Positions 49,486-59,572 of a stretch of 64,000 bases of DNA are shown here, one piece after another. Every line of letters starts with the position of its first letter. Within the stretch, counting starts at the first letter, position 1. A program made the position numbers and the translations under genes. The stretch comes from CAZDQL01 sp964507325 (lineage in GTDB: Bacteria; Planctomycetota; UBA1135; GCA-002686595), in contig CAZDQL010000001.1 of NCBI GenBank assembly GCA_964507325.1, positions 62,001 to 126,000 on the forward strand, read 5' to 3'. The notes beneath the pieces are model-generated. The model made no database searches and was not told the DNA's origin. It saw only the letters and a program-made list of their open reading frames with translations.

Positions 49486-52188
49486 CTACTCACCCGCCGA
49501 TCGAGGATCGCCGAGCTCGACGCGACGTGCGGGTCGCAGGCCGACCTCACCGGTGGCGGAGCTGGGAGGAGAGGTTGCTCGGTGGCTGAGGCGGGCGGCG
49601 GTCGCCATCCGAATGGCGGAGCCGCCGCGTGCCACCACGCTCGGCCTCAGCTGCGGATTGAACCGTCGGCCGTCGCGCGGATCACACGGCACGCGGTAGG
49701 AACCAAAGGGCTCAGCCACCCACTCGAAGACGTTGCCGTGCACGTCGAAGAGACCGAAGGCGTTGGGGGCGAAGCACCCCACCGGCGCGTGTAGCGGCCA
49801 CTCGTCGTCCCAGGGGTGGTGCTGATTGCCCATCATCGTGGGCAGGTTGGTGCGCCGGAACTCGACGCCGCGCACGTTGCCGAAGTCCCGCAGGCAGCGC
49901 TCGTCGAAGCCGCAGTGGAAGACGCTCGACGAGCCCGCCCGGGCGGTGTACTCCCACTGGGCTTCCGTCGGTAGAGCGAGCCCCATCCGGGAGAGGACCG
50001 AGGTAGCCGACGTGTGGGAGACAGTCTCCACCGGGTGGGAGAGGTCGAAGACGAGATCCCGGTCCTCGAAGCTCCGACCGTAGGAGCTTGGATCCAGCCA
50101 GGTCACCCGTAGCCACTGCCCCTGGGTCAGCTCGTATTTCGACAAGAAGAAGGGCTCGCCGATCTGGACGGTGTGCACCGGTCCCTCCTCCGGCTGGGCG
50201 TGCGCGTCGCGGTTGGGGCCCCGGGGCTCCTCTCCTGGACGCGGGCGGCGCGCGCCCATCTCGAAGCTCCCGGCGGGGATCAGGACGAAAACCAGGCCCG
50301 TCTCCTCTCCGACGATCCAGGTCCCCCCCTCGGTTCGCTCCGGGCGTTCGCCGCTCAAGGGGTGCCAGAACTCCCACAGGCCGCTCTGCTCACTGCGCGC
50401 GAGGGGTACGAGGCCCACCTGCGGGGGGAGCTCCAGGCCTGCGTAGGCGGGGCAGAGCGCCTCGTCGGCGATCTCGGCGCTCGCGGCGTGCCACTCGCTC
50501 GCGAAGCGTTCGACGGTCGTCGCCGCCGACTCCGCGGCCCAGGCTCGGCGGCGCCGCAGCCGCTCCAGTGGGCTGTGCCGGGGGTCGGTCGATTCGAGGC
50601 TGGTCAAGCGCTCCACGAGCTCGACCAGGAGACCGTGTTCCCAGGTGTCCTCCGCGGTGGCAGAGGTCCAACCGTCTCCCGTCGCGCCCGCAGCCGCCGG
50701 AGGGACGGCGCGCTCGCGTAGTAGGGCCAGGCGCTTCTCGAAGAAGGGGCGGCGCTCGAGGAGCTCCTCGAGCCGCGACGCGAGGCGCTGCAGGGGGAGC
50801 TCGTCCGAGGGGACGGCAAAGTGGAGCGTCTCCGCCTCGTCGAAGTACTGCTCCACGAGCACCCGATCGGAGAGGCGCAGCAGGCTCTCCTCGGCACGTT
50901 GCGCGCGGAAGAGACCCCACAGGCTGACTGCAAGGCCGATGACAAGTGCTAGGAGCACCCCGGAGGAGGCGATCACCTTTCCACGGTGTCGCGCGATGAA
51001 CTTGCGCACCATGTAGGCGCCCGTCGGCGAGCCGGCCAGCACCGGCTGGTCGGCGAGGTGCCGGCGCAGGTCCGCGGCGAGCTCAGAGATCGAGGCGTAG
51101 CGCAGCTCCGGGTCCTTCTCCAGGGTCCGCGCCAGGATCCAATCCAGGTCGCCCCGCAGCCCGGTGGCGAGCCCCACCGGCGTGGTATCCCGGGCGGCGG
51201 CGGCGCCCCGGATCGCCTGGGAGTCCGCCGCGACGCGCCGGCTGGCCAGCGGCGCGTCCTGCCGCAGAATGCGCTCGCGGACGGCGGTGAAGCCCCCCGC
51301 CGCCGCGTCGCCCAGATCGATCGGCAGGCAGCCGGTCAGGAGCTCGAAGAGGACGACCCCCATCGAGTAGATGTCGGAGCGGGTGTCGACCGCCTCTGAT
51401 GCCAGGTCCGCCTGCTCGGGGGACATGTACTCCGGCGTCCCGATCACCGTGCCTGCGAGGGTCAGTCCCTCCTCGGTTGCGAGCGACTGCCCCAGCGCCT
51501 TGGCCACACCGAAGTCGATCACCTTGGGAGCGGGGCGGCCGCTCTGCTCGGTGACCAGCAGGTTGCTCGGCTTGAGATCGCGGTGCAGGATCCCCTTCTG
51601 GTGGGCGTGATGCACCGCTCCACAGACCTCGAGGAGGAGCTCGACTCGCCGCCGGAGTCCGAGACGGCGCGCGTCGCAGTACTCGGTCAGCGACGGACCG
51701 TCGACGTACTCCATCACGAAGTACGGGTAGCCCCGGGGCGTCGTACCCGCGTCGTGGACGCGGGCGATTCCCGGGTGGGTCATCACCGCCAACGCCTGGC
51801 GCTCCGTCTCGAAACGGGCGATCACGGCCCGCGAGTCCATCCCGGGCTTGAGGACCTTGAAGGCCACCGTCCGCTGCAGCGGCTCTCGCTGCTCCGCCAG
51901 GTAGACGATGCCCATCCCCCCCTCGCCGAGGGTCTCGAGCAGGCGGTAGGGTCCCACCTCGTCGCCGGGGTTCAGCGGGGCGTGGAACCCCTCGCGACCT
52001 TGCGGTAGGAAGGCGGGGTGCTCGAGGAAGGTGGCCGACTCGGAATGGGCCTCGAGGAGCAGGAGGACCTCCTGTCGCAGCGCTTCGTCCCCTTCGGTGA
52101 GCTCCTCCAGCTCAGCCGTGCGCTGATCCGGGTCGACCTCGAGCAGAGCGAGGAAGATCTCCTTGCTGCGCGGGACGCCGCCGCTCAT
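49486..52188 (-). CDS. Membrane Ser/Thr protein kinase with C-terminal FGE-sulfatase-like (SUMF1) domain
   Basis: 900 residues. The kinase domain (about 80-370) has every key residue: Gly loop GEGGMG (88-93), K111, HRDLKPSN (202-209) and DFGVAK (225-230), then APE-like SPEQA. One membrane helix follows (about 405-427). The outer part ends in a formylglycine-generating-enzyme/DUF323 domain (about 610-890: IPAGSFEMG, ELTQGQW, LPTEAQWEYTARAG, GLFDVHGNVFEWV, ARGGSA). The two catalytic cysteines of true FGE are absent. Such kinases with FGE-like sensors are common in planctomycetes and are coupled to ECF sigma factors; here the ATG overlaps the sigma gene's stop by 4 nt. Confidence 0.9.
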   Translation of the reverse strand: MSGGVPRSKEIFLALLEVDPDQRTAELEELTEGDEALRQEVLLLLEAHSESATFLEHPAFLPQGREGFHAPLNPGDEVGPYRLLETLGEGGMGIVYLAEQREPLQRTVAFKVLKPGMDSRAVIARFETERQALAVMTHPGIARVHDAGTTPRGYPYFVMEYVDGPSLTEYCDARRLGLRRRVELLLEVCGAVHHAHQKGILHRDLKPSNLLVTEQSGRPAPKVIDFGVAKALGQSLATEEGLTLAGTVIGTPEYMSPEQADLASEAVDTRSDIYSMGVVLFELLTGCLPIDLGDAAAGGFTAVRERILRQDAPLASRRVAADSQAIRGAAAARDTTPVGLATGLRGDLDWILARTLEKDPELRYASISELAADLRRHLADQPVLAGSPTGAYMVRKFIARHRGKVIASSGVLLALVIGLAVSLWGLFRAQRAEESLLRLSDRVLVEQYFDEAETLHFAVPSDELPLQRLASRLEELLERRPFFEKRLALLRERAVPPAAAGATGDGWTSATAEDTWEHGLLVELVERLTSLESTDPRHSPLERLRRRRAWAAESAATTVERFASEWHAASAEIADEALCPAYAGLELPPQVGLVPLARSEQSGLWEFWHPLSGERPERTEGGTWIVGEETGLVFVLIPAGSFEMGARRPRPGEEPRGPNRDAHAQPEEGPVHTVQIGEPFFLSKYELTQGQWLRVTWLDPSSYGRSFEDRDLVFDLSHPVETVSHTSATSVLSRMGLALPTEAQWEYTARAGSSSVFHCGFDERCLRDFGNVRGVEFRRTNLPTMMGNQHHPWDDEWPLHAPVGCFAPNAFGLFDVHGNVFEWVAEPFGSYRVPCDPRDGRRFNPQLRPSVVARGGSAIRMATAARLSHRATSPPSSATGEVGLRPARRVELGDPRSAGE

Positions 52189-52778
52189 CCCCGCTCACCC
52201 TCGCCGTGGGAGCCCACCGCGCGCGCGAGTTCCTTCTTCAGCCACGCCTTGGCCCAGGCCCACTCCCGCTCGACGGTGGCGTGCGAGATCCCGAGCACCT
52301 TGCCCGTCTCGTCGATGGTGAGCCCTGCGAAGTAGCGCAGGTTCACGATCTTCGCCGCGCGCGGGTCGAGCGTCTCGAGGCGCGCCAGGGCATCGTCGAG
52401 CTCGACCAGCCCCTCCTCGTCCCCCAGCACGGCCACCTCGATCCCGGTCAGCGGTACGCGTTGGGCTGCGCCGCCGCGGCGCTGGCTGTCGCGACGGCGG
52501 GCGCGGTCGACCATGATGTTGCGCATGGCGCGCGCCGCGGCGCCGAAGAAGTGGGCCCGGCTCTCCCAGCTCGCGTCTCCACCGGAAAGACGCAACCACG
52601 CTTCGTTGACCAGCGCCGTCGACTGCAGAGTCTGGCCGGGTGGGAGGGCTTGCAGCTTGTGCCGCGCGAGCGCCCGCAGCTCGGCGTAGACCAGCTCCCA
52701 GATGCGCGTCGCAGCGCCTTCGTCCCCTCGACTCAGCTCGAGGAGCAATCGTTCGAGCTCTCCGGGCTCTCCATCCAC
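52185..52778 (-). CDS. ECF sigma factor coupled to the Ser/Thr kinase
   Basis: 197 residues. Region 2 is at about 40-95 (TLQSTALVNEAWLRLSGG, RAHFFGAAARAMRNIMVDRARRR) and region 4 at about 130-185 (LETLDPRAAKIVNLRYFAGL, IDETGKVLGISHATVEREW). The wording (A-A-x-A-M-R-x-I-x-V-D) is that of the ECF groups typical of planctomycetes and other bacteria that use kinases in place of anti-sigma factors. The kinase gene starts inside its stop. It presumably directs transcription of genes under the control of that kinase. Confidence 0.9.
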   Translation of the reverse strand: MDGEPGELERLLLELSRGDEGAATRIWELVYAELRALARHKLQALPPGQTLQSTALVNEAWLRLSGGDASWESRAHFFGAAARAMRNIMVDRARRRDSQRRGGAAQRVPLTGIEVAVLGDEEGLVELDDALARLETLDPRAAKIVNLRYFAGLTIDETGKVLGISHATVEREWAWAKAWLKKELARAVGSHGEGERG

Positions 52779-52835
52779 CCCTAGAGTCTACGCGCATCGG
52801 CGTCGGGCCGAGAAGCGCGGTGGCGTTGCGATCAC

Positions 52836-54332
52836 TCACCAGCAGAAGGTGACCTGCAAGGCGTTGGAGAAGTTGTAGCCGCTCCCGCCGGCCCCTTGCG
52901 GATCGCGGTACCAGTGCTGGAAGTTCCAGACCGAGCCCCCGGTGATCTGCGCGGCGGCGGGGCTGGTGAAGTCGACGTCCAAGCGGGAGGTCCCGTTCCA
53001 GTCGGCCCAGGTCAAGGGGGTCAGTCGCTTGATTCCACCACCGATGCAGAAGTACCCGTCGCCGAAGGGGAAGTAGGCCTGCTTCGGGCCGTAGAAGAAG
53101 AGGCCGTACTGCACGGGGATGCCGCCGGTCGCGACCAGGCGGAAGTTGTTGGCGGACACCGAGATGGAGCCCTCGTGCCCGATCATCGACCCCAGCCCCG
53201 CCGAGTTGGAGCTGGCCTTGCAGTAGGTCGTGGGGCTGGAGCAGGGCAGGGTGACGACGAATCCCCGCCACGCCCCGGTATGGGTCCGGCCGTGCCCGGC
53301 GATCACCCGGCCGTCGTCGGAGATCCCCGTCGCGGTCATCGGCTCGAAGCCCCCCAGGTCGAGGCCGTGGTCCGCCAGGAGCGCGGCTTTGAGCCTCCGG
53401 AGTCCCTGCTTCTGGCTCCAGATCGTCGCCACGGAGGTGAGGTCGGGGGGGCTCGCTCCGGTGTTGTTTCCTCCCACCACCACCGAACCGTCCCCGTTGC
53501 AGGCCATCGCGACCCCCTCCGCTGGCAGTCCGGGAAGCGTGCCGATGTCCACCATCTCTCCCCCGACGGTGTACACGAACGGGTGCTGCTCGACCTGACC
53601 GCCTCCCGGTTGCGGGAGGAGCGCGATCCCCACCACGACCTGTCCATCGGCGGAGACCGACTCCGCCTCGCCGGCCACCATCTGGGGGAGGGTGTGTCCG
53701 AGGGGCTGCAGCCCCCCAGCCGCGGTCCAACGGAAGGGCCAGCTACCCGTCGGGTCCCCCGAGTCCGCCACTCCGACGATCACGCTGCCGTCGGCGCTGG
53801 CCGCTCTCGCCTTCCCCTTCCCCGTGCCGCCGGCGAGGCTGCCGAGGGGCTCGAGCGTCCCATCCGCGTGCCAACGCACCGGTCGCATCCCGACGTCGTC
53901 GGTCGCCCCCCCGACGATCCAGGCGCCGTCGCCGCTGATTCCGTAGGCGCTGGAGTGGAAAGCCCCTCCGGGCAGGTCTCCGAGCCCCTCCAGCTTGTTC
54001 CCCGCGGTCCAGCGGAACGCCTCGTAGCCGCTCGCCGAACTCGAGAACCCGACGACGCAGGAGCCGTCGTCGGAGATCTCCTTCCCGTCACTCCGGTCGA
54101 TCCCACCGGCCAGATCGCCCAGATCCTCCAAACCCCCGGGACCGCGTCGGAACGCGTGGGTGGTGCCGGAACCGGTCTGCATGTCGCCGGCGGTGAAGGA
54201 CTGCCCCCAGGGGTCGACGCCGACCACGTCCCAGGGGATCTCCTCCGTCAGGGCGACGGTGCCCTGAGCGAGGGCGGTGGCGGAGAGGCCCAGGGTGGCG
54301 ATCGAGCACAGAAGAGAGGTGACGACCTGCAT
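52836..54332 (-). CDS. Secreted HAF-repeat protein with planctomycete-type C-terminal domain (paralogue 1)
   Basis: 498 residues with a signal peptide (LLCSIATLGLSATALAQ). Residues about 60-365 carry HAF-like repeats of the form AFRW..G....LGDLPGG...S.A..IS.DG..VVG (for example EAFRWTAGNKLEGLGDLPGG, GISGDGAWIVGGA), which suggest a beta-propeller. A Cys-containing linker (SPTTYCKASSNSAG) leads to the C-terminal domain about 385-498 that ends WNFQHWYRD...VTFCW. It is a tandem paralogue of the next gene upstream on the strand. The role is unknown. Confidence 0.8.
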   Translation of the reverse strand: MQVVTSLLCSIATLGLSATALAQGTVALTEEIPWDVVGVDPWGQSFTAGDMQTGSGTTHAFRRGPGGLEDLGDLAGGIDRSDGKEISDDGSCVVGFSSSASGYEAFRWTAGNKLEGLGDLPGGAFHSSAYGISGDGAWIVGGATDDVGMRPVRWHADGTLEPLGSLAGGTGKGKARAASADGSVIVGVADSGDPTGSWPFRWTAAGGLQPLGHTLPQMVAGEAESVSADGQVVVGIALLPQPGGGQVEQHPFVYTVGGEMVDIGTLPGLPAEGVAMACNGDGSVVVGGNNTGASPPDLTSVATIWSQKQGLRRLKAALLADHGLDLGGFEPMTATGISDDGRVIAGHGRTHTGAWRGFVVTLPCSSPTTYCKASSNSAGLGSMIGHEGSISVSANNFRLVATGGIPVQYGLFFYGPKQAYFPFGDGYFCIGGGIKRLTPLTWADWNGTSRLDVDFTSPAAAQITGGSVWNFQHWYRDPQGAGGSGYNFSNALQVTFCW

Positions 54333-54374
54333 GCTGGCGGGTCCCTCAGGCGCTGGACGACTGGTAGGCGAGGA

Positions 54375-55877
54375 CTAGGGGCAGAAGGTGACGCTCAGGG
54401 CGTTGGTGAGGTTGTAGGTGCTCCCTCCGGGCCCCTGCGGGTCGCGGTACCAGTGTTGGAAGTTCCATGTGGAGCCGGCGGTGATGGGGCTCGCCTCGGG
54501 GAGGGTGAAATCGAGCTGCCGCAGGGAGGTCCCGTTCCCGTCGCTCTGGAAGGCGGGGGTCAGGCGGTGGAGGCTGCCCCCGACGCAGAGGAAGCCGTCA
54601 CCGAGGGGCGTTTGGACCTGCTCGGGGCCGTAGAAGAAGAGGCCGAACTGCGACGGCACGCCGTTGATCGCGCTCAGGGAGAAAGCGTTGGTCGAGATCG
54701 ACGTGGATCCCTTGCAGTGGATGGTGGCCGCCACGCCGGTCGAGTTGGGGGTCGAGGTGCAGTAGCTCGTGGGCGAGGGGCAGGGTCCCGGCCAGGTGGC
54801 GATGAAGCCGCGGGTGTAGCCATGCGAATTCACGCCATACCCCACGATCGTCTTCCCGTCGTCGGAGATGCTGCTCGCGACCCACGGCTCGAAGCCGTTC
54901 AGGTCGAGACCGTGGACGTTCACCAGCACGTCCTTGAGCTCGCGCAGGCCGTAGACCTCGTCCCAGACCGTCGCCCGGGACTGGCCGCCGCTGAATAGAT
55001 TGCTCCCGACCACGACCGAGCCATCTCCGCTGCTGTCCTTGGCGATGCCCGCGTAGTACCCGCCCGGCAGGAAGCCGAGGCTCTGCATGTTGCCTCCCTC
55101 CACGTAGCGAAAGGGGTAGAGGTAGTCACCACCGGAGCCAGACGGCACGATCGCCAGGCCGACCACCACGGAACCATCGGCGGAGACCGCCTCCGCGCGG
55201 CCGGCGATCATCCCCGACAGGTGATCTCCGAGGTGCTGCATCCCGCCCGCCTCGGTCCAGCGAAAGGGGAAGCCGTCGCTGCCCGCGTCAGCGACACCGA
55301 CGATCACGCTGCCGTCGGCGGAGATCCCAGTCGCCTGGCCGGCGTCGCTGCCAAAGGGCAGGCTGCCGAGGGCCTCGATCGCGCCGGCGCTGCTCCAACG
55401 CACCGGCCGCGCGCCGTTGTCGTCGGTCGCCACACCGATGATCCAAGCCCCGTCGCCGCTGACGCCGAGGGCGTAGGAGTCGAAGGCTCCCCCCGCGAGA
55501 TCGCCGAGGCCGACCATTCCGGTCGACGACTCCCAGCGGAACGCTTCGCGGCCATTCCCCGATTGCGACAGCCCGACCACGATCGAGCCGTCGTCGGAGA
55601 TCCCCCCCGCGGCGCTGTCGTCCGCCCCGCCGGGGAGGTCGCCCAGGTCCTCGAGGGGGGAGCTGCCCACCCAGCGGACCGCGTGGCGGACGCCGCTCGG
55701 GAGCCAGCCCTCGCCCGCTCCGAAGCCGTTGCCGGAGCCGGCGCAGGCCCAGAGGCGGCTTTGGCGGAAGGGCACGTTGTCCACCTCGACGAAGGTCGCC
55801 TGCTGGGCGAGCCCGGCGGCGGAGGGGGCGAGGAGCGCGATGGCTCGCAGGAGGAGGTCACGGGAGGGGGTGCGCAT
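54375..55877 (-). CDS. Secreted HAF-repeat protein with planctomycete-type C-terminal domain (paralogue 2)
   Basis: 500 residues from ATG 55877 with a signal peptide (LLLRAIALLAPSAAGLAQQ). Same architecture as the neighbouring paralogue: HAF-like repeats (HAVRWVGSSPLEDLGDLPGG, EAFRWESSTGMVGLGDLAGG) at about 45-360, a YCTSTPNSTGV linker and the shared C-terminal domain ending WNFQHWYRD...VTFCP. The two genes are 42 nt apart and probably form one transcript. The upstream frame to 55970 was not used because the signal begins at 55877. Confidence 0.8.
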   Translation of the reverse strand: MRTPSRDLLLRAIALLAPSAAGLAQQATFVEVDNVPFRQSRLWACAGSGNGFGAGEGWLPSGVRHAVRWVGSSPLEDLGDLPGGADDSAAGGISDDGSIVVGLSQSGNGREAFRWESSTGMVGLGDLAGGAFDSYALGVSGDGAWIIGVATDDNGARPVRWSSAGAIEALGSLPFGSDAGQATGISADGSVIVGVADAGSDGFPFRWTEAGGMQHLGDHLSGMIAGRAEAVSADGSVVVGLAIVPSGSGGDYLYPFRYVEGGNMQSLGFLPGGYYAGIAKDSSGDGSVVVGSNLFSGGQSRATVWDEVYGLRELKDVLVNVHGLDLNGFEPWVASSISDDGKTIVGYGVNSHGYTRGFIATWPGPCPSPTSYCTSTPNSTGVAATIHCKGSTSISTNAFSLSAINGVPSQFGLFFYGPEQVQTPLGDGFLCVGGSLHRLTPAFQSDGNGTSLRQLDFTLPEASPITAGSTWNFQHWYRDPQGPGGSTYNLTNALSVTFCP

Positions 55878-56069
55878 GGTGAGTTGAGCGAGGTCGGACG
55901 GGGGAGTGGAGGACGTGGCGAGGCCCCGACCACCCACGGCGGCGGGGGCGCCCATCCATCCGGAGAGCACCCCCCCTCTCCCTCAAGGAAACCCGATTTC
56001 TGGCGATCCGGCGCTGGAGGGGAGGGAGTCCCACACCGAGCCACCGCGGCGGTGCTCCCCCACGCAAGA

Positions 56070-56219
56070 GAGCCGCCCGCGGTGACTCCGCGGACGGCTC
56101 CCAAGAGAGAGTCTGGTTGTGTCCCGGGGCGTTGGCCCCGATGTCTCCACGGCGTCAGCCGTGGAACCGAAGACAACTAGCGTCGCGTAGCGACGCCAGC
56201 GGGGCTGGGCCCAGCCCCG

Positions 56220-56221
<2 letters not shown>
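56070..56221. repeat. Array of five consecutive hairpins downstream of groEL
   Basis: Five palindromes in about 150 bp: 56070-56100 (13-bp stem with one mismatch, GAGCCG...CGGCTC), 56125-56140 (CGGGGC/GCCCCG), 56146-56165 (TCCACGGC/GCCGTGGA), 56180-56196 (GCGTCGC/GCGACGC) and 56198-56221 (perfect 24 bp; arms AGCGGGGCTGGG and its complement), the last touching the groEL stop codon. The rest of the 55878-56219 gap (55878-56069) holds only the leader of the HAF gene, with no feature I can support. They may serve as terminator, mRNA stabiliser or REP-like repeats. Confidence 0.7.
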
Positions 56222-57836
<1,615 letters not shown>

Positions 57837-57865
57837 GTCGCGCTTCTTTCCTTGGCCAACGCGTT

Positions 57866-58180
57866 TCAGCCGATGATGCCGAGGATGTCGTCCTCGCGCA
57901 TGATGATGTACTCCTCGCCGGCGTACTTGACGTCGGTGCCCGCGTAGGAGGTGAAGAGGACGCGGTCGCCGATGCTGACGGCGAAGGTGGTCTTGCTGCC
58001 GTCGTCCAGGGTCTTGCCGTCGCCGAGGGCCATGATGATCCCTTCCTTGGGCTTCTCCTTGGCGCTCTCGGGGAGCAGGATGCCGCCGGCGCTCTTCTCT
58101 TCGGCTTCGACGCGCTGGATCAGCACGCGGTCCGCGAGGGGACGGATGGCGATCTTCTTGGCTTTGGTCTTGGTGGCCAT
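57866..58180 (-). CDS. groES: Co-chaperonin GroES (10 kDa)
   Basis: 104 residues, slightly longer than usual because of a basic N-terminal tail. IRPLADRVLIQR, the mobile loop EKSAGGILLPESAKEKP and GDRVLFTSYAGTDVKYAGEEYIIM are diagnostic. Forms the lid of GroEL. It lies 93 nt downstream of the response-regulator gene and upstream of groEL on the same strand. Confidence 0.97.
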   Translation of the reverse strand: MATKTKAKKIAIRPLADRVLIQRVEAEEKSAGGILLPESAKEKPKEGIIMALGDGKTLDDGSKTTFAVSIGDRVLFTSYAGTDVKYAGEEYIIMREDDILGIIG

Positions 58181-58273
58181 TTCGTCAGGCTCTTCTCTTG
58201 GGTCAGCAGACTGATTGGGGTCTCTGGGGAACGCGATCCGCCGCGGGGCGACGGTCGATCGGGGGTGGTGGTG

Positions 58274-58678
58274 CTACGACAGGCCCGTCCATTGGCCGAG
58301 CCCCCAGCGGGAGGTCAGCGCACCGCACACGGCGCCGCGCAGGAGCTCGGGACGCACCGGCTTGTGAAGGAAGGCGTAGGCGCCCGCCTTGAGGGCGCAG
58401 CGCTCGATCACCTCGGTGGCGTCGCCGGACCACAGGATGCAGGGCAGCTCCGGGTCCTCGTGGCGCAGCTCGTCGAAGACCTCGAGTCCCGTGCGGTCGG
58501 GCATGTGCAGGTCGAGCAGGGCCAGGGCCAGGGGGCCGCGGTCGCGCGCCAGCTCCAGGGCCTCGGCGCCGCAGGTCGCCAACAGGACGGAGAGCCCGGT
58601 CGGGTCCAGGAGCTCGGCGGCTCCGGTGCGGACCTCCAGGTCGTCGTCGGCGATCAGGATCAGGCGGTTCGTGGCCAT
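58274..58678 (-). CDS. Single-domain response regulator
   Basis: 134 residues, receiver domain only: acidic pair LIADDDLEV, phospho-acceptor D in LLDLHMPDR, conserved S/T near LWSGDAT and K in FLHKPVRPE. There is no output domain. The kinase partner is not nearby. It is in line with groES-groEL; whether it shares their promoter is not known. Confidence 0.9.
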   Translation of the reverse strand: MATNRLILIADDDLEVRTGAAELLDPTGLSVLLATCGAEALELARDRGPLALALLDLHMPDRTGLEVFDELRHEDPELPCILWSGDATEVIERCALKAGAYAFLHKPVRPELLRGAVCGALTSRWGLGQWTGLS

Positions 58679-58746
58679 GGCGCTGGGTCACGCCGGCCGA
58701 GCAAACGGCGTGCCGCCTCCCGGGGCGGGAGGGGGCGCGCTCCCCG

Positions 58747-58801
58747 CTGCCAGAGTGGCAGGGAGGGCGATCCCTTCGCCCCCCGGCTGTCAGGATGGCA
58801 G
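58747..58801. promoter_or_regulatory. Two copies of an inverted repeat upstream of the response-regulator/groESL genes
   Basis: CTGCCA-gag-TGGCAG (58747-58761) and CTGTCA-gga-TGGCAG (58787-58801), 40 bp apart centre to centre and about 70-125 bp upstream of the response-regulator start. Two similar short palindromes in a promoter region suggest binding sites for one regulator; the protein is unknown. Confidence 0.45.
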
Positions 58802-58876
58802 GGCACCTGATCCGGCTTCCCCGCGCCCAGGGGGGATGTCCAGCGCCGCTCGGGAACCTCCCGCGACCGCGGCCTC

Positions 58877-59572
58877 TCAGTCGTCGGGTCGCGAATCCTC
58901 TGCGGCTGGGAGCTTGGCCCGATACGTGGCGGCCTGCTCCTCCTCGCCCAGCGCCTCGTAGAGGCGGACGAGCTCCGCGGCCACGAACCGAGTCCGCACG
59001 GGAGGCACATCGGGGTTCTCGCTCAGCTCGGCATAGATGGGGATCAGCGACTTCTCCGCCTCCTCGTATTCCCCACGCGCGACCAGCACGCCAGCGAGGT
59101 TCGACATGGACACCAGTCTGCTTCGATGCCCCTCGGGTAGCTTCGCCTCGCGGACATCGAGGACCTCGATGAAGAGTGTCTCCGCCTGCTCGAGCTCACC
59201 CAGCTCCTGCAGCACCAGGCCCAGGACGTTCTTGGCCTCGAGGGTGAGCGCGTGCTCCCGACCGAGCCGTTCTTCGGAGTCGACCCGGGCTCGCTGGCAG
59301 TACTCTCGAGCCTCGGGCAGCTGCTCCTGCTTCCTCAATATGCGCGTCAGATTGAGCAGTGACTCGAGCGTGTCGGGGTGGTCCTTCCCGAGCGCTTGCT
59401 CACGGATCCTCAGGACGTCCCCGTGGATGCCCTCCGCCCGGGGGAGATCGACGTTCTTCTCGTAGAGCAGGGCGAGGTTGTTCAGCGAGGAGAGGGTGTG
59501 GGGGTTGTCCTCTCCCAGCACGCGTCGTCGGATCTCGAGCGTCTCCTCGAGCAGCTCGTCACCGACCTCAGC
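58877..59572 (-). pseudogene. 5'-truncated kinesin-light-chain-type TPR gene
   Basis: The frame encodes good TPR units of the kinesin-light-chain kind (LGEDNPHTLSSLNNLALLYE, LGKDHPDTLESLLNLTRIL, EEAEKSLIPIYAEL). The first unit begins in mid-helix (DELLEETLEIRRRVLGED) directly against the stop codon of the neighbouring gene (59568), with no start codon ahead; the first possible initiator is GTG 59521, inside a repeat. Proteins of this kind normally have a long N-terminal part, often a Ser/Thr kinase, so the 5' part is probably lost. A short functional protein from GTG 59521 (214 residues) cannot be excluded. Confidence 0.55.

Noticed and set aside
58181..58273. CIRCE/HrcA operator upstream of groES
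   Set aside because: No TTAGCACTC or GAGTGCTAA half-site is present in this gap or upstream of the response regulator.
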